Shown here: positions 1 through 8,708 of the stretch, piece after piece
Layout: each line of letters starts with the position of its first letter
Position numbering within the stretch: position 1 is the stretch's first letter
Source: Streptomyces sp. DI166
GTDB lineage: Bacteria > Actinomycetota > Actinomycetes > Streptomycetales > Streptomycetaceae
NCBI RefSeq assembly: GCF_900091315.1
Contig: NZ_FLSP01000058.1
Coordinates: 1-54,885, forward strand
Length of the DNA: 54,885 nucleotides
Direction: 5' to 3'
Made by a program: the position numbers and the translations under genes
The notes under the pieces: generated by a model
What the model was told of the DNA's origin: nothing
Databases searched by the model: none
The model's input: only the letters and a program-made list of their open reading frames with translations

Positions 1-1425
1 CGGCTGCGCCTGCGGGGCCGCGGCGGGCACCGGGTGGGGCTGCGGCTGCGCGGGCTGCGGGGCCGGGGTCCGCGGGGCCGAGGTGACGTGCCAGGAGGGG
101 CGCTGGGTCGGCACCATGTTCAGTCCGGGCTTGACGGTCACGTCCTGCGTCGGCTTCGGCTCGAAGCGGACCGGGAGCGCCACCAGGTGCCGGGAGGCGA
201 TGGACTGACGCCAGGACAGGTCCTCCTCGGCGCAGTCGAGCCGGACGTCCGGCAGCCGTGCCAGCAGCGCGTCCACACCGACGTCGGCGATGCCACGCGC
301 GATGTCCTGGCCGGGGCACTCGTGCGGGCCGCCGCCGAAGGCGAGGTGCGAACGGTTGCCCTGCATGTTCGCGGACAGGTCCGGCCGCACCCGCGGGTCG
401 ACATTGCCGGGCGCGATCCCGAACAGCAGGCCGTCGCCCTTGCGGATGCGCTTGCCGCCCAGCTCGGTGTCCTGCTTGGCGTAGTAGGCGAAGACGGTGC
501 TGAACGGCGGTTCGTCCCACAGGGACTGCTCCACCGCCTCCGGCACCGTCATCTGGCCGCCCTTGAGCTGGGCGCGGAACCGCGGGTCGGTGAGGACCAT
601 GCGCAGCACGTTGGCGATCAGGTTGGCGGTCGCCTCGTAGGCCGCCATCAGCACCAACCACAGGTGCTTGGTGACCTCGTCGTCGGTGAGCCGGGCCGGG
701 TGGGCCATGAGCTGGCTGGTGAAGTCGTCCCCCGGCTCGGCCCGCCGGCGCTCGGTGAGCCGCTGCAGGGCGCCCATCACATAGCCGTGGCTGGCGATGG
801 CGGTCTCCGAGCCGCGCAGCATGTCCCGGGTGGCCTGCACCATCCGGTCGTTGTACTCCTCGGGCATGCCGAGGATCTCGCACATCACCGCCATCGGCAG
901 GTGCTCGGCGAACTGGCCGACCAGATCGGCCCGGCCCTGCTCGCAGAACTGGTTGACCAGGCGCTGCGTGGAGCGGTTGATGTAGCGGCGGATACCGCGG
1001 TGGTCGATGGTGGACATGGCGCCGGTGACCGCGCCGCGCAGCCTGAGGTGCTCGTCGCCCTCGGCGTAGGAGCAGATCGGTTCCCAGGCGATGTGCGGCA
1101 TCAGCGGGTGGTCGGGCTTGACCATGCCCTCCAGCAAGGGGGTCCAGATACGGCTGTCCCGGCAGAACTGCGAGGGGCTGCGCACCATGTGCATGTTCTC
1201 GGCGTGGCCGAGCACCACCCACATCGGCACGTCGTCGTGGAGCAGCACCGGCGCCACCGGTCCGTGCTCGTCGCGCAGTTCCTCGTACAGCTCCTCCAGG
1301 TCCTCCGCCTCCGGGCCGTAGAGGCGGCGCAGTCCTCCCGGCCCGGAGCCGTGGGCGGGGCAGCCCGGCGGTGGCCCCGAGCGCGGGTCGTCCGTGCCGG
1401 TCAGGGAGTGGGATTCAGGCGTCAC
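1..1425 (-). CDS. rarE: Cytochrome P450 of the conservon (CYP157-like), 3' end cut by window edge
   Basis: The reading frame has no stop before the left edge, so the C-terminus is missing (475 codons seen). The heme-ligand loop FGGGPHECPG places the axial Cys at residue 370. The K-helix motif ExxR is absent: the segment reads EQSLW at 299-303. The I-helix reads AYEAT (262-266), with Ala where most P450s have the O2-activating Thr. EQSLW in place of ExxR is what I know of the CYP157 family, found in Streptomyces conservons. After about residue 430 comes a Pro/Gln/Ala-rich tail. The GTG start has GGAG 7 nt upstream; the gene follows rarD by 68 bp. Substrate and redox partner are unknown. In S. 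coelicolor this locus (rar, cvn9) affects aerial development. Confidence 0.9.
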   Translation of the reverse strand, partial: MTPESHSLTGTDDPRSGPPPGCPAHGSGPGGLRRLYGPEAEDLEELYEELRDEHGPVAPVLLHDDVPMWVVLGHAENMHMVRSPSQFCRDSRIWTPLLEGMVKPDHPLMPHIAWEPICSYAEGDEHLRLRGAVTGAMSTIDHRGIRRYINRSTQRLVNQFCEQGRADLVGQFAEHLPMAVMCEILGMPEEYNDRMVQATRDMLRGSETAIASHGYVMGALQRLTERRRAEPGDDFTSQLMAHPARLTDDEVTKHLWLVLMAAYEATANLIANVLRMVLTDPRFRAQLKGGQMTVPEAVEQSLWDEPPFSTVFAYYAKQDTELGGKRIRKGDGLLFGIAPGNVDPRVRPDLSANMQGNRSHLAFGGGPHECPGQDIARGIADVGVDALLARLPDVRLDCAEEDLSWRQSIASRHLVALPVRFEPKPTQDVTVKPGLNMVPTQRPSWHVTSAPRTPAPQPAQPQPHPVPAAAPQAQP

Positions 1426-1493
1426 GTGGTCGCTCCGAAGTGGATCCGGGGTCGGGGGAGTTCGGTCGGATACGTCGGTCGGGTGAGCGTCGG

Positions 1494-2114
1494 TCAGGTG
1501 AGCGCGCCGGTCATGGCGAGCGAGTGCAGGAAGCGCATCAGGGTCATCAGGGTGTCCCGGCTGGAGGCGCGGCGGCGGGCGTCGCACTCCACGATGGGGA
1601 TCTCCGGTGCCAGGTCGAGCGCCTGACGCAGCTCCTCGACCGGGTAACGGGGCGCGTCCGGGAAGGAGTTGACGGCGACCACGAAGGGCACCCCGCGCTC
1701 CTCCAGCCGCCCTATGACGTCGAAGCTGACCTCCAGCCGGCGGGTGTCGATCAGCACCACCGCGCCGAGCGCCCCCTCGAACAGGCCGTTCCACAGGAAC
1801 CAGAAGCGCTCCTGGCCGGGGGTGCCGAAGAGGTAGAGCACCAGCTTCTCGGTGATGCTGATCCGGCCGAAGTCCATGGCCACGGTGGTGGCGGTCTTGG
1901 TGTCGGAACCGAAGTTGTCGTCGATCCCGATGCCCGCCTGGGTCATGGTCTCCTCGGTGGTCAGCGGTTTGATCTCGCTGACCGAGCCGACCATGGTCGT
2001 CTTGCCGACCCCGAAACCGCCCACGATGACGATCTTCACCGCGGCCTGGACGGTCTGCGGCAGCCGGTCCTCGGTGCGTGGTCCGGGGATGGTGTCAGAG
2101 TTTTTGAAGTCCAT
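1494..2114 (-). CDS. rarD: Conservon small GTPase (CvnD type)
   Basis: A 206-residue Ras/MglA-like GTP-binding protein. The P-loop GGFGVGKT is at 32-39 and the G3 motif GTPGQ at 97-101. The base-recognition motif is NSFPD (149-153) instead of NKxD, as is usual for the CvnD/MglA group. In the known conservon model, the GTPase works with the membrane kinase-like CvnA, roadblock CvnB and CvnC in a complex resembling a eukaryotic G-protein-coupled assembly. The gene overlaps the 3' end of rarC by 20 bp, so the two are co-transcribed and probably translationally coupled. Conservon membership is clear from the order A-B-C-D-P450. Confidence 0.95.
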   Translation of the reverse strand: MDFKNSDTIPGPRTEDRLPQTVQAAVKIVIVGGFGVGKTTMVGSVSEIKPLTTEETMTQAGIGIDDNFGSDTKTATTVAMDFGRISITEKLVLYLFGTPGQERFWFLWNGLFEGALGAVVLIDTRRLEVSFDVIGRLEERGVPFVVAVNSFPDAPRYPVEELRQALDLAPEIPIVECDARRRASSRDTLMTLMRFLHSLAMTGALT

Positions 2115-2490
2115 GCATCACCGCTTCGAGGAGGGAACGGTCGGCGACCGACTGCCGCACCAGCGGCTTGTGCGCCTCGACCAGTTCGTCCGCCAGCATC
2201 TGGGTGAGCACGACCGTCACCACGCTGAACGGGAGACTGAGATATGCGGACAGCTCGGCCACGGACAGCGGGGCCGTGCAGAGCCGGAGCAGCGCCGTCT
2301 GCTCGGGCGTGGCGGAGGGCGGGGGGTCGGCGCGCGCCACGATTAAGGTGACCAGGTCGAGGTTGGCCCGGTCCCCGCCGTCTCCGCCGACCACGAACAT
2401 CCGCTCGGGGTTCCTGCGCTCGCCCACCGCGGCCGGCTCGGGGGCGGGCGGCTGGCTGGGGTACCGCCTCTGGCGTTGCGGAGGAGTCAT
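2095..2490 (-). CDS. rarC: DUF742 conservon protein (CvnC type)
   Basis: A 131-residue DUF742 protein. The N-terminal 30 residues are Pro/Arg-rich and probably disordered. The rest resembles a winged helix, with the typical stretch RLCTAPLSVAELSAYLSLP near 69-87 and a C-terminal ERLLEAVMHGL-like end. CvnC proteins are known conservon partners, but their biochemical role is unsettled. The ATG at 2490 was chosen because it overlaps the rarB stop in an ATGA arrangement; an in-frame extension upstream would run through rarB and rarA and has no coding sense. The 3' end overlaps rarD. Confidence 0.92.
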   Translation of the reverse strand: MTPPQRQRRYPSQPPAPEPAAVGERRNPERMFVVGGDGGDRANLDLVTLIVARADPPPSATPEQTALLRLCTAPLSVAELSAYLSLPFSVVTVVLTQMLADELVEAHKPLVRQSVADRSLLEAVMHGLQKL

Positions 2491-2894
2491 ACGGTCTGCC
2501 CGTTGCGCCGGGGCGGACTGGTCAGGTGCGGCCCGATCCGGTCCACCAGGTCCCGCATGCGGTTGCTCATCAGGCCGGGCTCGGCGAACGTGTCGGACAG
2601 CACCGCGAGATAGGCGTTGGGCCCGGCGGCCATCAGATAGAAGTAGCCGCGGTTGATCTCGATGATGACCAGCTTCATCTTGCCGTCGCTGTCCGGGATC
2701 TCGTGCGCGACGGCTCCGGCCAGGCTCTGCAGTCCGGCGCAGGCGGCCGCGACGCGGTCGGCGGCGTCGGGGTCGCCGCCGTGCCGGGCGATGCGCAGAC
2801 CGTCGGCGGACAGCACGACGATCATCTCGATGCCTGGTACGCCGTCGGCCAGATCCTTGAGCATCCAGTCGAAGTTGGCTCGCTGCTGGATCAC
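2487..2894 (-). CDS. rarB: Roadblock/LC7 conservon protein (CvnB type)
   Basis: A 135-residue roadblock/LC7 domain protein covering almost the whole length. Members of this family bind small GTPases and act as regulators (for example MglB towards MglA), so this is the likely partner or regulator of the rarD GTPase. Typical features are the N-terminal helix with the LADGVPGIEMIVVLSADGL strand-turn pattern and a central AAACAGLQSLA helix. It overlaps rarA upstream and rarC downstream by 4 bp each (ATGA), which fits tight translational coupling in one operon. Confidence 0.94.
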   Translation of the reverse strand: MIQQRANFDWMLKDLADGVPGIEMIVVLSADGLRIARHGGDPDAADRVAAACAGLQSLAGAVAHEIPDSDGKMKLVIIEINRGYFYLMAAGPNAYLAVLSDTFAEPGLMSNRMRDLVDRIGPHLTSPPRRNGQTV

Positions 2895-4504
2895 TTGAGG
2901 TCCCCCTCGTCATCGGCCGGGGCGTGGGCCGGTTCGTTGGTCGGCTGGCGGAATGCGTTGGGATCGGGGTCGCGCTTGAGGCCCTCCCAGAAGGCCTCCA
3001 CCCACAGCCCGGGCGGGGTGTCGTCCTCGGGCGCGGGCTCGGGGTCGGGCTTGACGGTGCCCCACAGGGGCTGCTCGCCGCGCGCGATGCGCTCCTGGTC
3101 CTCGCGTTCGTGCTTGGCCTGCTGGGCGATGCGCTCGCTGAGCGGGGTCTTGACGCGGCTTCGGCGCTGCGGCAGGCCGTTGGCGGTCCACTCGGTGACG
3201 ACCGGGACGTCGTCCTCCAGGGAGAGGTTCGCCGGGATCTTGGGGTTGGTGGGGCGGCGCTTCTTCGGCTTGCGCTTGGGGCCCTCGACGCCGCCGAGTT
3301 CGGGCAGCGGGGCGGCCGCGGCGCCGATGCCGTGGGCGTAGCCGGGCGCGGGGTCACTGGTGATCATCTCGCGCGGCACGATCAGCACCGCGCGGACCCC
3401 GCCGTACGCCGAGGTGCGCAGGCTGACCTGCATGTCGAAGGCGGTGCACAGACGGCCCACGACGGCGAGGCCCAGGCGCGGGGTGTCGCCGAGTTCCTGC
3501 AGGTCGATACCGGCCTTGGCGGCCTCCAGCATGCCCTCGACCTTGGCGCGGGCCTCCTCGCTGAGGCTGACGCCGGCGTCCTCGATCTCGATGGCGACGC
3601 CGGTCTGCACCTCGGTGGCGGTGACGTGCACCTTGGTCTGCGGCGGCGAGTAGCGGGTGGCGTTGTCGAGGAGTTCGGCGGCGGCGTGGATGACCGGCTC
3701 GACGGAGATACCGCGGATGTTGACCTTGGCGATGTTGTCCAGCGAGATGCGCCGGTACTCCAGGATGCGCGACATGGCGCCGCGCAGCACGCTGTAGAGC
3801 GCGACGGGCTCGGGCCACTGGCGGCCCGGCCGGCCACCGCCGAGCACGGCGATGGAGTCGGCGAGCCGGCCGATCAGCGCGGTGCCGTGGTCGATGCGCA
3901 ACAGGTCGTCGAAGACCTCGGGGTTGCGGCCGTGGTCCTCCTCCATTTCGAGGAGTTCCTTGTTCTGCTGGTGGACGATGGCCTGCACCCGGCGGGCGAT
4001 GTTGACGAAGGAGCGCTGGGCGGAGTCCCGCAGCGCCTCTTCCTCGTCGATGATCAGGAGCACGCGCTCGATCAACGCCAGCTCGGGCGCCTTGAGTTCG
4101 CGGTAGTCCGGGTTGAGCTCGCCGAGGTGGCGAATCACCTCCGCGGGGGAATTGCCGCGGTGCATGTAATCGATCGCGACGGGCACGATCTCCCTGGCGA
4201 GCCGGTCCATCTCGTAGTCGTGGGAGGCGACCCGCCGCTCCAGATACGCGGTGTGACGGGCGTGCTCCTCACGGGCGCTGCGCAGGGCACGGCCGCGGCG
4301 GACGACCTGGGAGGCCGTCGCGATCACCAGAACCGTGGCGACGGCGCCGCACCAGCCGACGGCGGCCCGCACCGGCCCCGAGACCAGCGCGGCGGCGGCT
4401 CCGGTCGCCGCGGCCATCAGTATGGCGGGGGGCAACAGCACGCGCGCATAGGGAAGTTCGCGGCGCTGGGGCTGGGAGGCGGGAGGAGGTTGAACACTCA
4501 CCAT
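2891..4504 (-). CDS. rarA: Conservon sensor histidine-kinase-like membrane protein (CvnA type)
   Basis: A 537-residue first gene of the conservon. Two hydrophobic segments at about 22-46 and 48-66 anchor it; a coiled-coil stretch follows (about 75-110). The kinase-like core has RIDHGTALIGRLADSI in the dimerisation position and an N-box ELLDNATRYSPP, followed by a reduced G-box (DTPRLGLAVV). The 130-residue tail is charged, Pro-rich and probably disordered. No cognate response regulator lies next to it; in conservons the output is thought to pass through CvnB-CvnC-CvnD. ATG with GAGGG about 7 nt upstream. The promoter must lie in the 386-bp space before it. Confidence 0.94.
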   Translation of the reverse strand: MVSVQPPPASQPQRRELPYARVLLPPAILMAAATGAAAALVSGPVRAAVGWCGAVATVLVIATASQVVRRGRALRSAREEHARHTAYLERRVASHDYEMDRLAREIVPVAIDYMHRGNSPAEVIRHLGELNPDYRELKAPELALIERVLLIIDEEEALRDSAQRSFVNIARRVQAIVHQQNKELLEMEEDHGRNPEVFDDLLRIDHGTALIGRLADSIAVLGGGRPGRQWPEPVALYSVLRGAMSRILEYRRISLDNIAKVNIRGISVEPVIHAAAELLDNATRYSPPQTKVHVTATEVQTGVAIEIEDAGVSLSEEARAKVEGMLEAAKAGIDLQELGDTPRLGLAVVGRLCTAFDMQVSLRTSAYGGVRAVLIVPREMITSDPAPGYAHGIGAAAAPLPELGGVEGPKRKPKKRRPTNPKIPANLSLEDDVPVVTEWTANGLPQRRSRVKTPLSERIAQQAKHEREDQERIARGEQPLWGTVKPDPEPAPEDDTPPGLWVEAFWEGLKRDPDPNAFRQPTNEPAHAPADDEGDLK

Positions 4505-4890
4505 GTGGGCCCTCTGAAAGGAATCGGCTGGGAGTCGGGGGGACTTGCAGGGGGGTACGTCATGGAACGTTCTGGGTCTTCGGGAGGTTTTGGAACAAGC
4601 GCACGAATACGCCTCAACTCGGTGCGTCGCGGGCGAGCTTAGTCCGACCGGATCATCGCCGTGTCATATTCAGCAAGCACCTGAAATCCCACCTGGGACA
4701 GGAGTACCCTCGTCTCCATTTGCACGCTGAGGAATCATTCGCACACTCCGTGTCACGGGGTACGCACGTGCGAGAACACTCACCGTGACGAGTGAGGAAA
4801 CCACCCCCGGAAACGACGTCGGGGCCCCGCGTGGAATTCACCCACGCGGAACCCCGCATCACTCTCCGGCGGTTCAGCCGGTACGGCGCA
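4505..4890. other. Intergenic region between rarA start and helY end
   Basis: This 386-bp stretch holds no convincing gene. It must contain the rarA promoter (4505-4750 is A/T-richer than its surroundings) and the helY terminator hairpin at 4827-4849. I see no clear -35/-10 pair that I would defend, and no repeat. Confidence 0.5.
4827..4849 (-). terminator. Hairpin downstream of helY
   Basis: Perfect 8-bp stem CCGCGTGG / CCACGCGG with a 7-nt loop, about 40 nt after the helY stop. There is no long T tract, as is common in Streptomyces. Confidence 0.65.
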
Positions 4891-7701
4891 TCAGCCCACC
4901 GACGAGTAGGCCACTACTCCCCGCAGCAACTGGTCGACCGCCTTGCGGGCCGCCTTCGCCACCGTCGAGCCCTCCCGCGCGGGCGCCGCCGCCGAGATCT
5001 GCCCGAGCACGTCGATGACCTGCTTGCACCAGCGCACGAAGTCACCGGCCGGCATGTCCGCCTCGCGCAGCACCTCGTCCAGGCCCTTGCCGGAGGCCCA
5101 CATGTACGCCGCCCAGGCGAAGCCCAGATCGGGCTCGCGCTGGCCCACGCCCTCGGTCTGGTTGATCCGGAAGTCCTCCTCCAGGGCGTCCAGCCGCCCC
5201 CAGATCCGGACCATCTCACCGAGCGCCGCCTTGGCCTTGCCGCTCGGCAGCTTCGGCGCCATCGCGTCGTCGCCGACCCGCGCCTCGTACACCAACGCCG
5301 AGACGCACGCGGCGAGTTCGGCGGGCCCGAGGCCCTCCCAGACACCGGCCCGCAGGCATTCGCTGGCCAGCAGGTCCAGTTCGCCGTAGAGCCGCGCGAG
5401 CCGCTTGCCGTGCTCGGTGACCTCGTCGGCGCGTAGGTAGTCCAGCTCGGTCAGCAGCGCCACGATCCGGTCGAAGGTGCGCGCGATGGTGTTCGTGCGG
5501 CCCTCGATACGCCGCTCCAGCTGCGAGGTGTCGCGCAGCAGCCGGTGGTAGCGCTCGGCCCAACGGGCGTGGTCCTCGCGGTCGTTGCAGCCGTGGCACG
5601 GGTGCGCGCGGATCGCGGTGCGCAGCCGGGCGATCTCCCGGTCGTCGGCGGCCTGCGAGCGCTTCTTGCGGGCCCGCTCCGGCGGGATGTGCCCGGCCTT
5701 GGTGCGCAGCGCGGAGGCGAGGTCCCGACGGGACTGCGGGGAGCGCGGGTTGAAGGACTTCGGGATGCGCATCCGCTCCAGCGCCTCCACCGGCACCGGG
5801 AAGTCCATCGAGGCGAGCCGCTTGACCTGCCGCTCGGCGGTGAGCACCAGCGGGCGCGGCCCGTCGTGGTGGTCGAAGCCGCGGTGCCCGTTGGACCGGC
5901 CCGCGGGCAGCCCGGGGTCCAGCACCAGCGCGAGACCGGCGTACTTGCCGGTCGGCACATGGATGACATCGCCCGGCTTGAGCTTCTCCAGCGCGACCGC
6001 GGCCTCCGCGCGCCGCTGGGCGGCGCCCTGGCGGGCCAGCTCGGTCTCCCGGTCCTTCAGCTCGCGGCGCAGCCGCGCGTACTCCTCGAAGTCGCCGAGG
6101 TGGCAGGTCATGGAGGCCTTGTAGCCTTCGAGCCCCTCCTCGTTGCGCTGCACCTGCCGGGAGATCCCGACGACCGACTTGTCGGCCTGGAACTGCGCGA
6201 AGGAGGTCTCCAGCAGCTCGCGCGAGCGGTGCCGCCCGAACTGCTCGACCAGGTTGACCGCCATGTTGTACGACGGCTTGAAGCTGGAGCGCAGCGGATA
6301 CGTACGTGTGCCGGCGAGGCCCGCGAGGTGCTCCGGGCTCATCCCCCGCTGCCACAGCACCACCGCGTGGCCCTCGACGTCGATGCCGCGCCGCCCCGCG
6401 CGTCCGGTGAGCTGGGTGTACTCGCCCGGGGTGATGTCGGCGTGCTGCTCGCCGTTCCACTTGACGAGCTTCTCCAGCACCACCGAGCGGGCGGGCATGT
6501 TGATGCCGAGCGCGAGGGTCTCGGTGGCGAACACGGCCTTGACCAGGCCGCGTACGAAGAGTTCCTCGACGACCTCCTTGAACGTCGGCAGCATGCCCGC
6601 GTGATGGGCGGCGATACCGCGCTCCAGGCCCTCCAGCCACTCGTAGTACCCGAGGACGTGCAGGTCCTCGGTGGGGATGGAGGCGGTGCGCTCCTCCACC
6701 AGGGAACGCACCTTGTGCCGCGCCTCGTCGTCGTTGAGCCGCAGTCCGGCGTACAGGCACTGCTGCACGGCGGCCTCGCAGGCGGCGCGGCTGAAGATGA
6801 AGGTGATGGCGGGCAGCAGGCCCTCGGCGTCGAGCCGTTCGATGACTTCGGGGCGGCCCGGCGTCCACACCCGCGAGCGCTGTCTGCGCTCGCGCTCCCG
6901 GTCGGCCTCGCGCATGGCGCGCCCGCGTCTGCGGTCCTGGTACGAGGGCCGGGTGGCCTCCATCCGCGCCAGCCGCGTCAAGTCGGGGTTGACGGCCTTC
7001 CTGTGCCCCTCGCCCTCCTCGAACAGGTCGTACATCCGCCGTCCGGCCAGCACGTGCTGGAACAGCGGCACGGGGCGGTGCTCGGAGACGATCACCTCGG
7101 TGTCGCCGCGTACGGTGTCCAGCCAGTCGCCGAACTCCTCGGCGTTGGACACGGTGGCCGACAGGGACACCAGGGTCACCGACTCGGGGAGGTGGATGAT
7201 CACTTCCTCCCACACGGCGCCGCGGAAGCGGTCGGAGAGGTAGTGCACCTCGTCCATGACCACATAGCCCAGGCCGAGGAGGGTCTGCGAGCCCGCGTAC
7301 AGCATGTTCCGCAGCACCTCGGTGGTCATCACGACCACCGGGGCGTCGGAGTTGACGCTGTTGTCGCCGGTGAGCAGGCCGACCTTGGACGTGCCGTAAC
7401 GGCGGCACAGGTCGTTGTACTTCTGGTTCGACAGCGCCTTGATGGGCGTCGTGTAGAAGCACTTCTTGCCCTGCTGGAGGGCGAGGTGGACGGCGAACTC
7501 GCCCACGATCGTCTTGCCGGAGCCGGTGGGGGCGGCCACCAGCACGCCCTTGCCCGCTTCGAGCGCCGTGCAGGCCGCGATCTGGAAGGGATCGAGGCCG
7601 AAGTCGTACATCTCGCGGAAGGAGGCGAGCGCGGTGGCCTGCTCGGCAGCCCGTGCCCGGGCAGCCGCATAGCGCTCGGCCGGTGAGAGGTCCTCTGTCA
7701 T
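4891..7701 (-). CDS. helY: DEAD/DEAH-box helicase HelY (Ski2-like)
   Basis: A 936-residue superfamily-2 helicase. Walker A APTGSGKT is at 57-64, the DEVH box at 150-153, then LSAT (motif III), and QLTGRAGRRG (motif VI). The C-terminal half matches the DSHCT region of Ski2/Mtr4-like proteins. HelY of mycobacteria lies in the same paf-tat neighbourhood. I chose the ATG at 7701 (protein begins MTEDLSPAERY) rather than an in-frame start at 7746, because a near-perfect promoter sits between them (7712-7734) with its -10 hexamer 10 nt before 7701. No good Shine-Dalgarno is present, so the mRNA may be leaderless. Nucleic-acid substrate is unknown. Confidence 0.95.
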   Translation of the reverse strand: MTEDLSPAERYAAARARAAEQATALASFREMYDFGLDPFQIAACTALEAGKGVLVAAPTGSGKTIVGEFAVHLALQQGKKCFYTTPIKALSNQKYNDLCRRYGTSKVGLLTGDNSVNSDAPVVVMTTEVLRNMLYAGSQTLLGLGYVVMDEVHYLSDRFRGAVWEEVIIHLPESVTLVSLSATVSNAEEFGDWLDTVRGDTEVIVSEHRPVPLFQHVLAGRRMYDLFEEGEGHRKAVNPDLTRLARMEATRPSYQDRRRGRAMREADRERERRQRSRVWTPGRPEVIERLDAEGLLPAITFIFSRAACEAAVQQCLYAGLRLNDDEARHKVRSLVEERTASIPTEDLHVLGYYEWLEGLERGIAAHHAGMLPTFKEVVEELFVRGLVKAVFATETLALGINMPARSVVLEKLVKWNGEQHADITPGEYTQLTGRAGRRGIDVEGHAVVLWQRGMSPEHLAGLAGTRTYPLRSSFKPSYNMAVNLVEQFGRHRSRELLETSFAQFQADKSVVGISRQVQRNEEGLEGYKASMTCHLGDFEEYARLRRELKDRETELARQGAAQRRAEAAVALEKLKPGDVIHVPTGKYAGLALVLDPGLPAGRSNGHRGFDHHDGPRPLVLTAERQVKRLASMDFPVPVEALERMRIPKSFNPRSPQSRRDLASALRTKAGHIPPERARKKRSQAADDREIARLRTAIRAHPCHGCNDREDHARWAERYHRLLRDTSQLERRIEGRTNTIARTFDRIVALLTELDYLRADEVTEHGKRLARLYGELDLLASECLRAGVWEGLGPAELAACVSALVYEARVGDDAMAPKLPSGKAKAALGEMVRIWGRLDALEEDFRINQTEGVGQREPDLGFAWAAYMWASGKGLDEVLREADMPAGDFVRWCKQVIDVLGQISAAAPAREGSTVAKAARKAVDQLLRGVVAYSSVG

Positions 7702-7711
7702 CGTGCTTTCG

Positions 7712-7734
7712 AGCGTACCGGGCCCCACTGACAA
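7712..7734 (-). promoter_or_regulatory. RecA-NDp (PafBC-type) promoter of helY
   Basis: On the minus strand the site reads TTGTCAGTG, 8 nt, TACGCT. This matches the LexA-independent DNA-damage promoter consensus (TTGTCRGTG-N8-TAnnnT) known to be activated by PafBC in mycobacteria. The -10 ends at 7712, 10 nt before the helY ATG. Confidence 0.75.
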
Positions 7735-7750
7735 CAGGACGATCATTATC

Positions 7751-7780
7751 CGGATCCAGGTCCCGTTAACCCTGGATCCG
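7751..7780. terminator. Perfect 10-bp hairpin between dgk end and helY
   Basis: CGGATCCAGG and its exact complement are separated by 10 nt, directly after the stop of the diacylglycerol-kinase-like gene (7787). The likely role is terminating that transcript ahead of the helY promoter. Confidence 0.6.
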
Positions 7781-7786
7781 CGCAGC

Positions 7787-8677
7787 TCACGGGCCTACTA
7801 CGCGTACCGCTCCGGGCACACAGCGTGCGGTCAGGGGCAGCGCGCCCAGCCGCTCGCCGTCGGCGTAGCCGGTGATGTTCTCGGCGGCGATCTCCACCTG
7901 CGCGGCCCGCACCACGGTGACCTTGGGGTGGCCGACGTGCCCGCCCTTGTAGACGCTCGGGAACACCCTGAGCAGGGTGGCGCGGGAGCAGTCCCCGACG
8001 ATCGTGATGTCGAACAGTCCGTCGGTGGGGTCGGCGCCTGGACAGATCCGCATCCCGCCTCCGTACGAGGAGCCGTTGCCGACCGCGACCAGCGTGGCCT
8101 CGACCTCACGGACCTCGCCGCCGTCGAGGGTGATGCGGTACGGGAAGGGCCGGAAGGCGGCCAGTTCGGCGAGCATCGCGAGGTCGTACTTCAGACGGCC
8201 CGTGGGCCAGCGCATACGGTTGCCGCGGTCGTTGACACGGGAGTCGAAGCCGGAGGCGAGGACGGTGCCGAACCAGCGGTCGCCGACCTGTCCGAGGTCG
8301 ATGTCGCGGATCCGGGCGCCCTTGAGGGCGTCGGCGATCATCCGCCCCGCGGCGGCCGGATCCCGCACCGGCAGACCCAGGGCCCGCGCGAAGTCGTTGC
8401 CGGTACCGACGGCCACCAGTCCCAACGGGGTACGCGTTCCCGCCACCGCCTGGAGGGCGAGGTTCGCCATGCCGTCCCCGCCGACGGCGACCAGGGCCCC
8501 GGTGCCGTCCGCGACGGCGGCCCGCGCGCGTACCAGGGCGTCCCCGGCGTCCTCACCGATGACGGTCCGCACACTGAACCCGGCCGCCCGCAACGCGGAA
8601 GCGGCCGGCTGCGCCGCACCGGCGCCCCGGCCGCGACCCGCGGTGGGGTTGACGAAAAGAGTGATCTCGCTGCTCAC
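7787..8677 (-). CDS. Diacylglycerol kinase / lipid kinase family protein
   Basis: A 296-residue DAGK_cat-family protein. The nucleotide-binding motif GGDGMAN is at 65-71, followed by VAVGTGNDFAR, both diagnostic. The family phosphorylates diacylglycerol or related lipids, including YegS/BmrU-type enzymes, so the exact lipid cannot be told. The N-terminal strand FVNPTAGRGRG is typical. GTG start at 8677; a TAGGGT hexamer at 8685-8690 lies 7 nt upstream and there is no Shine-Dalgarno, so the transcript may be leaderless. It sits between tatC and helY on the same strand, with a 31-bp gap to tatC. Confidence 0.9.
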   Translation of the reverse strand: MSSEITLFVNPTAGRGRGAGAAQPAASALRAAGFSVRTVIGEDAGDALVRARAAVADGTGALVAVGGDGMANLALQAVAGTRTPLGLVAVGTGNDFARALGLPVRDPAAAGRMIADALKGARIRDIDLGQVGDRWFGTVLASGFDSRVNDRGNRMRWPTGRLKYDLAMLAELAAFRPFPYRITLDGGEVREVEATLVAVGNGSSYGGGMRICPGADPTDGLFDITIVGDCSRATLLRVFPSVYKGGHVGHPKVTVVRAAQVEIAAENITGYADGERLGALPLTARCVPGAVRVVGP

Positions 8678-8708
8678 GGCACAGACCCTACGAGCTGCCC
8701 ACCCCTGC

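Noticed and set aside
2924..4642. Very long open frames opposite to rarA, helY, metH, arc and glpK
   Set aside because: They are antisense shadows created by high third-position GC; composition is Val/Leu/Gly/Arg-rich with no family signature.
7702..7746. Longer helY start at 7746
   Set aside because: The extension would overlap the promoter and the hairpin region, and its sequence (MIVLLSVGPGTLEST) does not look like the family N-terminus.
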